Source of the DNA: a bacterium
Lineage (GTDB): Bacteria; SZUA-182; SZUA-191
Direction: 5' to 3'
DNA length: 5,989 nt
Assembly: GCA_003230535.1 (NCBI GenBank)
Contig: QIEW01000398.1
Coordinates: 1 to 5,989, forward strand
Shown: one piece after another, positions 1 through 5,254 of the stretch
How the letters are laid out: each line of letters opens with the position of its first letter
How positions within the stretch are numbered: position 1 is the first letter of the stretch
Made by a program: the position numbers and the translations under genes
Notes under the pieces: model-generated
Databases searched by the model: none
What the model was told of the DNA's origin: nothing
Seen by the model: only the letters and a program-made list of their open reading frames with translations

Positions 1-752
1 AACAGGTTTATCCTATGAGCCAGGCAGCCGGCCCCAAATCCATTATCAATATTTACCACCGCCACCCCGGCGGCACAACTGTTAAGCATAGTAAGGAGAG
101 GAGCCAGACCTCCGAAGCTGGAGCCATACCCAACACTGGTAGGAACCGCGATCACGGGCTTATCGACTAAACCGCCGACCACGCTGGGCAGCGCTCCCTC
201 CATTCCCGCGACAACCACGATCACCCGGGCCTCTCTCAGCCTGCTTTTTTTGCTCAGCAGGCGATGCAGACCCGCCACCCCTACGTCATAAAGGCGGCGT
301 ACCGTACTTCCCATCATTTGGGCCGTAATAGCCGCTTCCTCAGCGATGGGAATATCGGCGGTACCGGCTGAGACCACCAGTATTTTCCCTATGGTCGATT
401 TCTTGCCGGCATGTCCAGGGTCTCTTATGGTAATAACCCGCGCCGGTTCATGGTATTTTGCCTGAGGGCACGCCTTGGCTACTGCTCGATATATTTCAGG
501 GACAGCTCTGGTGGCCAATACCTCACCGTTTACCTCCAGGATGCGGGAGACTATCTCCACCACCTGATCGGTAGTTTTTCCCTGACAGAAGATTACTTCC
601 GGCATACCCTGCCGCAGCGGGCGATGATGATCCAGATGGGCAAACCCCAAATCCTCATACGGCAGATCCCTCAGGCGCTCCATGGCCTCATCGGGGAGAC
701 AATCTCCATCCCGTACCTGCTCCAACAGCTTTTTTATATTTGCAATATTCAT
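1..752 (-). CDS. larB: LarB, nickel-pincer cofactor biosynthesis carboxylase/hydrolase (3' end cut off)
   Basis: LarB carboxylates the pyridinium ring of nicotinic acid adenine dinucleotide and cleaves off AMP. This is the first step towards the nickel-pincer nucleotide used by lactate racemase and related LarA-type enzymes; the protein is cytoplasmic. The frame is open from the ATG at 752-750 to the window edge, giving 250 residues without a stop. The N-terminal LarB signature PYEDLGFAHLDHHRPLRQGM is at about 31-50, followed by PEVIFCQGKT. The PurE-like domain follows, with VVSAGTADIPIAEEAAITAQ (126-145), DVGVAGLHRLL (156-166), VAGMEGALPSVVGGL (181-195), PTSVGYGSSFGGL (204-216) and NIDNGFGAGCLAHRIN (234-249). 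Cys226 in LNSCAAG probably matches the reactive cysteine described in Lactobacillus LarB (recalled, not aligned). Family length is about 245-260, so only a few codons should be missing. No good Shine-Dalgarno sequence precedes the ATG, but the N-terminus fits the family. The partner genes larC and larE are not in the window. Confidence 0.95.
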   Translation of the reverse strand, partial: MNIANIKKLLEQVRDGDCLPDEAMERLRDLPYEDLGFAHLDHHRPLRQGMPEVIFCQGKTTDQVVEIVSRILEVNGEVLATRAVPEIYRAVAKACPQAKYHEPARVITIRDPGHAGKKSTIGKILVVSAGTADIPIAEEAAITAQMMGSTVRRLYDVGVAGLHRLLSKKSRLREARVIVVVAGMEGALPSVVGGLVDKPVIAVPTSVGYGSSFGGLAPLLTMLNSCAAGVAVVNIDNGFGAGCLAHRINL

Positions 753-776
753 AACTGCGTTAACTCGGCATTTGAT

Positions 777-1000
777 TTTTCGGCTTGTCCTCAAGCCGAA
801 AACGCTAAGAGCAGCGGCGCCCTGCTTTGGTTTCGGCCTGAGACAGGCCGAAACATCTGAGCCTCTTGCTAAAAGTCATTTTAAAGAAGTTAGCCATACT
901 ATATGTTGGGGCAGTGGCCCCAACACTACCCGTATAGGGTAGGCCAGGGCCACCGCCCTGGTTTTGCAAGTACCTCATCTAGATGTTTGATGGGTACTTG
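777..1000. repeat. Run of seven adjacent hairpins filling the gpsA-larB spacer
   Basis: This spacer holds no gene but is packed with inverted repeats. They are: 777-787/792-802 (TTTTCGGCTTG, 11 bp perfect); 810-814/822-826 (AGCAG, 5 bp); 830-840/844-854 (GTTTCGGCCTG, 11 bp perfect); 905-912/917-924 (GTTGGGGC, 8 bp perfect); 926-931/937-942 (CTACCC, 6 bp perfect); 944-950/955-961 (CCAGGGC, 7 bp perfect); and 967-979/989-1000 (CAAGTACC, then CATC after one bulged T; 12 bp). Hairpins one and three are variants of each other, and hairpin four resembles the reverse complement of hairpin six. The array lies between the gpsA stop and the larB start. It could be 3' and 5' UTR structure or a cluster of REP-like palindromes. 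I do not recognise it as a named element. Confidence 0.8.
944..965 (+). terminator. Terminator-like hairpin followed by TTTT (plus-strand orientation)
   Basis: The stem is CCAGGGC / GCCCTGG with loop CACC, followed directly by TTTT at 962-965, so it has the form of a short intrinsic terminator reading rightwards. No plus-strand gene lies upstream of it. The neighbouring genes are read leftwards, and on that strand the stem is not followed by a T run. It may therefore be only one member of the hairpin array, or may stop antisense transcription before it enters gpsA. Confidence 0.3.
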
Positions 1001-1021
1001 GTATTATATGCGTACTATAGG

Positions 1022-2032
1022 CTAAAATTCCTCTTTCAGGGTTCTGCCCATAAGCTCATTTACCGCCTGACGGGGGTCTTTATCCTCATAGAGTACTTGA
1101 TATACTTTGGTGCAGATCGGCAATTCCACGTTGCTCTGCTGAGCCAGCGCCAACACCGCCTTAACCGTGGTTACCCCTTCAGCTATCATTTGCATCCCGG
1201 ATATGATTTCCGTGAGCTTATATCCCCGGCTCAACTGTAGTCCGACTTGTCTGTTCCGGCTAAGGTCACCGGTACAAGTGAGTACCAGGTCGCCAACTCC
1301 CGCCAGCCCTAAAAATGTTAGCGGATTGGCTCCCAGGAATGCCCCCAAGCGGCTGATCTCCGCCAATCCCCGGGTAATCAGGGCTGAGCGGGCGTTCTGC
1401 CCAAAACCCAGACCATCGGAAATCCCGGTAGCCAAGGCGATGACATTCTTTAATGCTCCCCCTAATTCCACTCCTACTACGTCATTGCTGGTGTAAACAC
1501 GAAAACAGGGAGTGGAGAGCATCTGCTGGAGCCCTTGCGCCGCTTCCGGCTCCCCGGCCGCCACTACTACCGCCGCCGGAAAACCTCGGGCAACCTCCTT
1601 AGCAAAACTAGGACCTGATAAGACCGCCAGCGGCCTCCTATCCCCCAGTTCCTCTTCTAATACCTGACTCATCCGCCGATGAGTGCCTACTTCCATTCCC
1701 TTTGAGGCGGATAGTACCCGGCATTCCGGAGGTATTACCCCCCCAGCCTGTTGAGCGACATCCCTCAGATGGCGCGATGGCACTACAAACAGAGCTATTC
1801 GGCTGTCGGCCAGAGCCGGCGACAGCGCTGAACAAATTGTAATTTGGGGAGGGAGCGTTACCCCGGGCAGATAAACCGTATTCTCCCTCTCCGCCGCCAT
1901 TTTCCGGGCCAACCGGGGATCATGCACCCACAGCCGTACTCTTAATCCCTTGCCAGCCAGAAGAACACTTAAAGCGGTCCCCCAACTGCCTCCTCCGATT
2001 AATGTGATAGCTCCATCGAAAGGGTTTCCCAT
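1022..2032 (-). CDS. gpsA: Glycerol-3-phosphate dehydrogenase [NAD(P)+]
   Basis: GpsA reduces dihydroxyacetone phosphate to sn-glycerol-3-phosphate with NAD(P)H in the cytoplasm, supplying the backbone for phospholipid synthesis. At 336 residues it has the normal family length. The N-terminal Rossmann motif IGGGSWGTAL is at 12-21. SASKGME (108-114) carries the conserved Lys111, and LSGPSFAKEV (138-147) follows. GGALKNVIALATGISDGLGF (191-210) carries the presumed catalytic Lys195. The C-terminal substrate domain includes LAGVGDLVLTCTGDLSRNRQ (243-262) and MIAEGVTTVKAV (282-293). The ATG at 2032-2030 is preceded by AGGAG with an 8-base gap, and the Rossmann fold begins right after it, so the start is secure. 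The usual partner plsY does not flank it. Both flanking spacers are long and rich in inverted repeats, which suggests single-gene transcription. Confidence 0.98.
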   Translation of the reverse strand: MGNPFDGAITLIGGGSWGTALSVLLAGKGLRVRLWVHDPRLARKMAAERENTVYLPGVTLPPQITICSALSPALADSRIALFVVPSRHLRDVAQQAGGVIPPECRVLSASKGMEVGTHRRMSQVLEEELGDRRPLAVLSGPSFAKEVARGFPAAVVVAAGEPEAAQGLQQMLSTPCFRVYTSNDVVGVELGGALKNVIALATGISDGLGFGQNARSALITRGLAEISRLGAFLGANPLTFLGLAGVGDLVLTCTGDLSRNRQVGLQLSRGYKLTEIISGMQMIAEGVTTVKAVLALAQQSNVELPICTKVYQVLYEDKDPRQAVNELMGRTLKEEF

Positions 2033-2040
2033 ATAATATG

Positions 2041-2045
2041 CTCCT
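2041..2045 (-). promoter_or_regulatory. gpsA ribosome-binding site
   Basis: AGGAG on the minus strand sits eight bases before the gpsA ATG, which is good spacing. It directly follows the 3' arm of a 10-bp inverted repeat (2046-2055 with 2083-2092), so pairing there would place the ribosome site at the foot of a stem. Confidence 0.75.
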
Positions 2046-2092
2046 ATATCCGCTTTTCACCCTAGTAAAGCCTGTTTAAACCAAGCGGATAT
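2046..2092 (-). promoter_or_regulatory. Possible leader hairpin abutting the gpsA ribosome-binding site
   Basis: On the minus strand ATATCCGCTT (2092-2083) is followed 27 bases later by its perfect complement AAGCGGATAT (2055-2046), which ends exactly where AGGAG begins. The loop contains one complete arm (2066-2080) of a second, longer inverted repeat whose partner lies upstream at 2172-2186. The two pairings cross, so they could compete or form a pseudoknot. A regulatory role is inference. No known riboswitch consensus was recognised, and no transcription start can be placed. Confidence 0.4.
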
Positions 2093-2186
2093 TTCCCTTA
2101 AAAATCAACCGGTTAGGCAAAATCAGCAATTTCTTGTAACTTGCTGAAAATAAACAGAAAAAGCCGTGGGTTTTAAACAGGCTTTA
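2066..2186. repeat. 121-bp element bounded by perfect 15-bp inverted repeats
   Basis: TAAAGCCTGTTTAAA at 2066-2080 is exactly complementary to TTTAAACAGGCTTTA at 2172-2186. Inside lies a smaller 7-bp inverted repeat, TCAGCAA (2123-2129) with TTGCTGA (2141-2147). The layout suits a small non-autonomous (MITE-like) element or a large leader structure for gpsA. There is no coding sequence and no obvious target-site duplication at the ends. Confidence 0.6.
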
Positions 2187-2218
2187 GTACAACGTTTCGT
2201 AGGTTTTTAGGTTCATCC

Positions 2219-2368
2219 TGCATCATTTTGTCATTCCTGCGAAAGCAGGAATCCATAGGTTTTTTACCAGGCTCCGGCTGGCGCCCACGCCCAGACGAGT
2301 CGGTCTGATATCCTGGTCAAGCCAGGAATGACAACCGTTATAAACCCAGTTATTTACAAAATGGTGCA
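2219..2368. repeat. Nested palindromic repeat containing the ATTCCTGC-GAAA-GCAGGAAT hairpin
   Basis: The outer arms TGCATCATTTTGT (2219-2231) and ACAAAATGGTGCA (2356-2368) are complementary at 12 of 13 positions. Inside them GTCATTCCTG (2230-2239) pairs perfectly with CAGGAATGAC (2323-2332). Each inner end also folds on itself: ATTCCTGC-GAAA-GCAGGAAT at 2233-2252 (8-bp stem, GNRA-type loop) and TCCTGG / CCAGGA at 2311-2327. The core is a dispersed bacterial repeat whose translation typically ends in IPAFAGMTK, and that spurious peptide is indeed encoded here on the minus strand. A degenerate second copy lies at 4788-4844. Together with 2066-2186 this accounts for most of the 414-base protease-gpsA spacer. 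Confidence 0.8.
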
Positions 2369-2446
2369 CTAACCTGTTTCCAGAGAAACTCAACCAATGT
2401 GACCTGAGATAAAAAGACAGGGGATATAACATAGGAAGGATAAAGT

Positions 2447-2944
2447 TTAACGGCTAACCTCCCGGCTGACACACTCAGCCAAAGCCAGTCCGGCCACCTC
2501 CGGCACACAAACTTCCAACTCCGGAGAAAGCCCCACTCCCCAGCCTAACAGCTTAGGCTGAACTCCCAGCAGCAGCGCCTCTGCCCTAAGACCCAGTAGC
2601 TGCGCTAACTCTACCACTTCCAGAAGTCTCCATTGATGGAGGGAAAATGGCTGCCGGCTTAGGGGAGAATAACAACCGTCGTCTTTCGGGGAAAGGTTCA
2701 GGCGAAAGATAGTCCCAGGCGCAGAACCCGCCTCGATCGCATCCACTAAAATAAGTTTAGCGGCACGCTCAAAATAAGGCAGTAAATTAGGCCCTCCTGT
2801 ACCTCCGTCTATTATCTCAATCCCCGGGGGAAGCTTATCGTTAACTAACCGTTGGGCAGCCCATATTCCAAATCCCTCATCTTGGCGCAAAAGATTACCT
2901 AACCCAATGATAATAACCTTGTTTTCCCTGCCCCTGTCGGCCAT
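2447..2944 (-). CDS. [NiFe]-hydrogenase maturation protease (peptidase family M52, HybD/HycI type)
   Basis: This family recognises nickel in the precursor of a [NiFe]-hydrogenase large subunit and removes its C-terminal peptide, closing the active site in the cytoplasm. The protein has 165 residues, close to the family norm. The N-terminal motif GLGNLLRQDEGFG is at 14-26, ILVDAIEAG at 65-73, SLHQWRLLEVVEL at 101-113 and LLGVQPKLLGWGVGLSPE at 125-142. By comparison with E. coli HybD (Glu16, Asp62, His93), the metal ligands should be Glu23, Asp68 and His103; all are present. A TAA codon directly precedes the ATG in frame, which fixes the earliest start. The likely Shine-Dalgarno AGGTGG lies 13 bases upstream, rather far. 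The gene follows exbD by 63 bases on the same strand and may share its transcript. No hydrogenase structural gene is in the window, so the target enzyme is unknown. Confidence 0.92.
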   Translation of the reverse strand: MADRGRENKVIIIGLGNLLRQDEGFGIWAAQRLVNDKLPPGIEIIDGGTGGPNLLPYFERAAKLILVDAIEAGSAPGTIFRLNLSPKDDGCYSPLSRQPFSLHQWRLLEVVELAQLLGLRAEALLLGVQPKLLGWGVGLSPELEVCVPEVAGLALAECVSREVSR

Positions 2945-3007
2945 TTATCTCAATCTGCCACCTAAGAGAGCCGCTGTAGCGGGAATAAGACTATGAAAGG
3001 AATATGG

Positions 3008-3448
3008 TTAAAAAGCTTGTCGCTGCATCTGTTGTTGGGCTTGTTCTTTTTCGAGTAGAGCCGCCATCCCCAGTTTATCAAGGTTATGGCTCATACAAAT
3101 CCCGAGAACCTTTACCACCCGGCCATACTCCACCACTTTATCAGCTTTGAGAACCACTATATTGTCAGCATGCTTCTTGGCAAGCTCTCCTAATTGTAAA
3201 TCCAATTGCTCGAAGGTTATTAGTTTATCATTCAACACCATCTGATTATCTTTACTCAATTCAATAATAATTTTGTTTGGTTTTTTCTTCTGTTCTTCTT
3301 GAACGACTTTCGAATCCGGCAGATTGATCTTTAGTTTTGTCTCGCCGGTGAATGATGTCCCAATAATAAAGAAGATAAGCAGCAGAAACACCATGTCGGT
3401 CATAGAGGTAAGATTAAGAAATAGCTGCTCTTTTTTCTTCCGTTTCAC
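3008..3448 (-). CDS. exbD: ExbD/TolR-family proton-channel subunit
   Basis: ExbD works with ExbB in the inner membrane to turn the proton-motive force into mechanical work on a periplasmic partner such as TonB. From the GTG at 3448-3446 the protein is 146 residues, the usual size. It has a basic cytoplasmic start (VKRKKKEQ) and then one transmembrane helix at about 17-33 (TDMVFLLLIFFIIGTSF). That helix carries the conserved proton-pathway aspartate, Asp18. A periplasmic domain with KLKINLPDS and VVLKADKVVEYGRVVKVL follows. An in-frame ATG at 3550 would add 34 low-complexity, non-ExbD residues inside exbB; the GTG is preferred because GGAGG lies four bases before it. The stop of exbB and this start share one base (TAGTG), so translation is probably coupled. 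TolR is possible by family, but no tol/pal genes are visible. Confidence 0.93.
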   Translation of the reverse strand: MKRKKKEQLFLNLTSMTDMVFLLLIFFIIGTSFTGETKLKINLPDSKVVQEEQKKKPNKIIIELSKDNQMVLNDKLITFEQLDLQLGELAKKHADNIVVLKADKVVEYGRVVKVLGICMSHNLDKLGMAALLEKEQAQQQMQRQAF

Positions 3449-4728
3449 TATTCCTCCCCCCCAAAGGCGCTCAGCTCCACCACTTCCACCGCCAGTTCTT
3501 CTATCTCGGTACGCAGAGTTTCCACCTTGGCCTGCAATGTATGGTAGCACACCAAAAGCGGTATACCGATGAATAACCCAAACGCAGTGGTAGTTAAAGC
3601 TTCCGATATGCCTCCACCGACTACCTCCGGTCTGGTGGAAGCCAGCCGTGCGATAGCCTCAAAGGCCCCAATCATTCCGGTAACCGTGCCTAAAAAACCC
3701 AGCAGAGGCGCAAGATTAGAAAGCAATCCCAGGAAATTCATGTTCTTTTCCATATAGATTCCTTCTATCACATTGGCATCCTCAATGGCTAACTTCATCT
3801 CCCTGAATCCTTCATGGTGGCGCTTCATTCCTGCCAGCAACACTCTGGCAATGGGACTGTCTTTATGTTTGGAGGTCTTGCAAATATTTATAATACCAAC
3901 GAAGTGAGAAGTGGAGTTAGCATCTGCCCGGGAAGCCACCTCCATAATTTTCTCTATAAAAGCCGGGGGGATAATTTTTTTTCTCTTGAGAACAAAGAAT
4001 CTCTCCAAAAAGATTGCAAAGCCTATTATAGACGTCAGCAGGATAACGTGCATTAAAATCCCACCCTTAAAGTAATATCCCACTAACGTCCGGCTCTTCA
4101 ATCTCTCCATGAAACCGGGTTCCGACTCCTCAACCGGTTTTGCTCCCTCCTCTTGATCAAATTCAGAAGGAGGCGTTTCCGGCGCAGCCGCTGGAGTAAA
4201 AAACAATACCGAAGCATTACAGGTAATCTGAATAAAATTCTCATTCCCCTGCTGTATTGGCGTCACTTTTTGGATAAAAGGCTGCTCCTGATGAAGCAGC
4301 CAACTGGCAGCCTCAGGCACTGAAATAGGTTTCTCTTTATTGAGCTGAGAGAGAGCTTTGGGGTTAGTATTTAGAAATAAAGTTTCCCGACCCCTAGGGG
4401 TAGTTCGCTGAAACTCTATTCTTACCTTATCCTTTTCGGGTATTATGGTAACCACATGGAATTCAGGATTTGCCTTTCTTAGCTCTTCCTCCAACTCACT
4501 TTTCTCATCCGTAAGGTCAGGGCTCGCCAACCGATAGGCATGTTCCTGCTTTATGAGGATATTTAATATTGACTCAACCTCTCGAGAGTCTGTAGATGGA
4601 GGGCCGAAATCTTTTGGAGGACCTACTCCCTGGGCATAAACACTTGAACCTGACGGCAAAATTAAACTTAAACCGATTAACAATAAGATTATCCTGGCTT
4701 TTTCGCCGAACAATTTATTTTGTAACAT
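3448..4728 (-). CDS. exbB: ExbB/TolQ/MotA-family proton-channel protein with exported N-terminal domain
   Basis: This is the multi-helix partner of ExbD, forming the inner-membrane proton channel. At 426 residues it is far longer than the usual 210-245. Residues 1-33 look like a signal peptide (basic start, LLLIGLSLILPSG core, VYA-QG cleavage region). Residues 34-180 form an unassigned extracytoplasmic region, followed by a Pro/Glu-rich linker at 180-205. The ExbB part follows: first helix at about 222-246 (GILMHVILLTSIIGFAIFLE), a cytoplasmic stretch, then LAPLLGFLGTVTGMIGAF (339-356) and GGISEALTTTAFGLFIGIPL (372-391), with the conserved channel threonines in the last two. The C-terminal tail is acidic and probably helical. 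The start is the ATG at 4728, immediately after a purine-rich GGAGGAGGT; the better-spaced GGAGG is four bases away. The gene is transcribed with exbD. No TonB or outer-membrane receptor is in the window, so the driven process is unknown. Confidence 0.92.
   Translation of the reverse strand: MLQNKLFGEKARIILLLIGLSLILPSGSSVYAQGVGPPKDFGPPSTDSREVESILNILIKQEHAYRLASPDLTDEKSELEEELRKANPEFHVVTIIPEKDKVRIEFQRTTPRGRETLFLNTNPKALSQLNKEKPISVPEAASWLLHQEQPFIQKVTPIQQGNENFIQITCNASVLFFTPAAAPETPPSEFDQEEGAKPVEESEPGFMERLKSRTLVGYYFKGGILMHVILLTSIIGFAIFLERFFVLKRKKIIPPAFIEKIMEVASRADANSTSHFVGIINICKTSKHKDSPIARVLLAGMKRHHEGFREMKLAIEDANVIEGIYMEKNMNFLGLLSNLAPLLGFLGTVTGMIGAFEAIARLASTRPEVVGGGISEALTTTAFGLFIGIPLLVCYHTLQAKVETLRTEIEELAVEVVELSAFGGEE
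3453..3457 (-). promoter_or_regulatory. exbD ribosome-binding site inside the end of exbB
   Basis: GGAGG, preceded by more G, lies four bases before the exbD GTG and is encoded by the last codons of exbB (Gly-Gly-Glu-Glu-stop). It decides the GTG start over the upstream ATG at 3550. The preceding seven-G run (3456-3462) makes this junction a possible slippage site. Confidence 0.7.
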
Positions 4729-4729
4729 A

Positions 4730-4737
4730 CCTCCTCC
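4730..4737 (-). promoter_or_regulatory. exbB ribosome-binding site
   Basis: GGAGGAGG lies almost against the exbB ATG; the 5' GGAGG has a four-base gap and the 3' one only a single base. This tight spacing resembles that of exbD. No convincing -35/-10 promoter could be assigned in the AT-rich sequence upstream. Confidence 0.6.
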
Positions 4738-4787
4738 GTTTGATAGGTAGCGATAAAACTATATTAATCTCAAAGCTTAACTGATGG

Positions 4788-4844
4788 TTTCGTAAAAAGT
4801 CAGAAAACATATACTTATGTCATTCCTTGCGAAAGCAGAAATCC
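4788..4844. repeat. Degenerate copy of the dispersed ATTCCTGCGAAAGCAGGAAT repeat
   Basis: TTTCGTA at 4788-4794 is followed 31 bases later (start to start) by a core at 4819-4844. That core matches 2230-2254 except for one inserted T and one G-to-A change. The copy near gpsA has the same TTTCGTA (2195-2201) at a 35-base distance and in the same orientation, so the two are diverged members of one repeat family. The changes weaken the hairpin, suggesting an old copy. It lies about 60 bases upstream of exbB. Confidence 0.7.
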
Positions 4845-4862
4845 GAAGTTAATAAATATCGA

Positions 4863-4877
4863 CCCGAATAATTCGGG
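4863..4877. repeat. Short palindrome CCCGAATAATTCGGG
   Basis: A 7-bp perfect inverted repeat with one central base lies just after the degenerate repeat copy, upstream of exbB. It may be part of that repeat family or an operator-like site. Nothing in the sequence decides between these. Confidence 0.4.
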
Positions 4878-5203
4878 ATCATAAACACGCTCGGAGTTGG
4901 TCGCTTCCATAGCGGGAGTTTTCGGTAATTTGCATAAAAATTCTGTTTTTTGACCGTTATTTTGTAACTAGCTGTATTCAAATAACATCATTAATGTTTA
5001 CCGTGAATTTATGAATAATCCAGGTTGAAAACTTTTTCATAAAATACAAATAATAAGTTTACCAGCAGATTTAAACGAAAGCAACTATAAACAATGGAAA
5101 AATGATACTCCTAAGCCATAAACAAAAATATATATTATCAAAGGTGAATGTTCTCCAGGGAAATATTTGCAGCTTGATTTCTGTAATAGATATCAAACAG
5201 CGG
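4878..5203. other. AT-rich spacer between gltX and exbB with no recognisable gene
   Basis: About 330 bases with clearly higher AT content than the flanking genes. The frames are short or implausible on both strands. No tRNA, rRNA or riboswitch signature was seen. It presumably carries the exbB promoter, but no -35/-10 pair stands out. It may include decayed insertion or gene remnants. Confidence 0.5.
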
Positions 5204-5238
5204 ATACCAGCCATGGTGCATACTTTCCATGGTAGTAT
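5204..5238 (-). repeat. Imperfect hairpin downstream of gltX
   Basis: ATAC-CAG-CCATGG (5204-5216) pairs imperfectly with CCATGG-TA-GTAT (5227-5238), with a 10-base loop, starting 17 bases beyond the gltX stop. Its position suits a transcript end. On the minus strand it is followed only by a weak T-containing stretch (CTGTTTG), so it is a poor intrinsic terminator. Confidence 0.35.
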
Positions 5239-5254
5239 ACAATTCAACAGTTCT

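Noticed and set aside
411-942. Plus-strand open frames across the start of larB
   Set aside because: They are shadows of the larB frame; the minus-strand reading gives an unbroken, well-conserved LarB.
2376-2389. Small hairpin GTTTC / GAAAC as a terminator for the protease gene
   Set aside because: Only a 5-bp AT-rich stem with no T run on the transcribed strand.
2223-2432. Minus-strand open frame of 69 codons ending WIPAFAGMTK
   Set aside because: It is the translation of the dispersed palindromic repeat; the IPAFAGMTK ending is a familiar by-product of that repeat and not a protein.
3449-3550. N-terminal extension of ExbD from the ATG at 3550
   Set aside because: The 34 extra residues are antisense-frame-like, Gly-rich and unlike ExbD. 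The GTG at 3448 has a strong ribosome site and gives the normal protein length.
4738-4800. Possible exbB promoter around TATAGT / TTTTAT
   Set aside because: AT-rich sequence offers several weak boxes, but none has a matching -35 at proper spacing.
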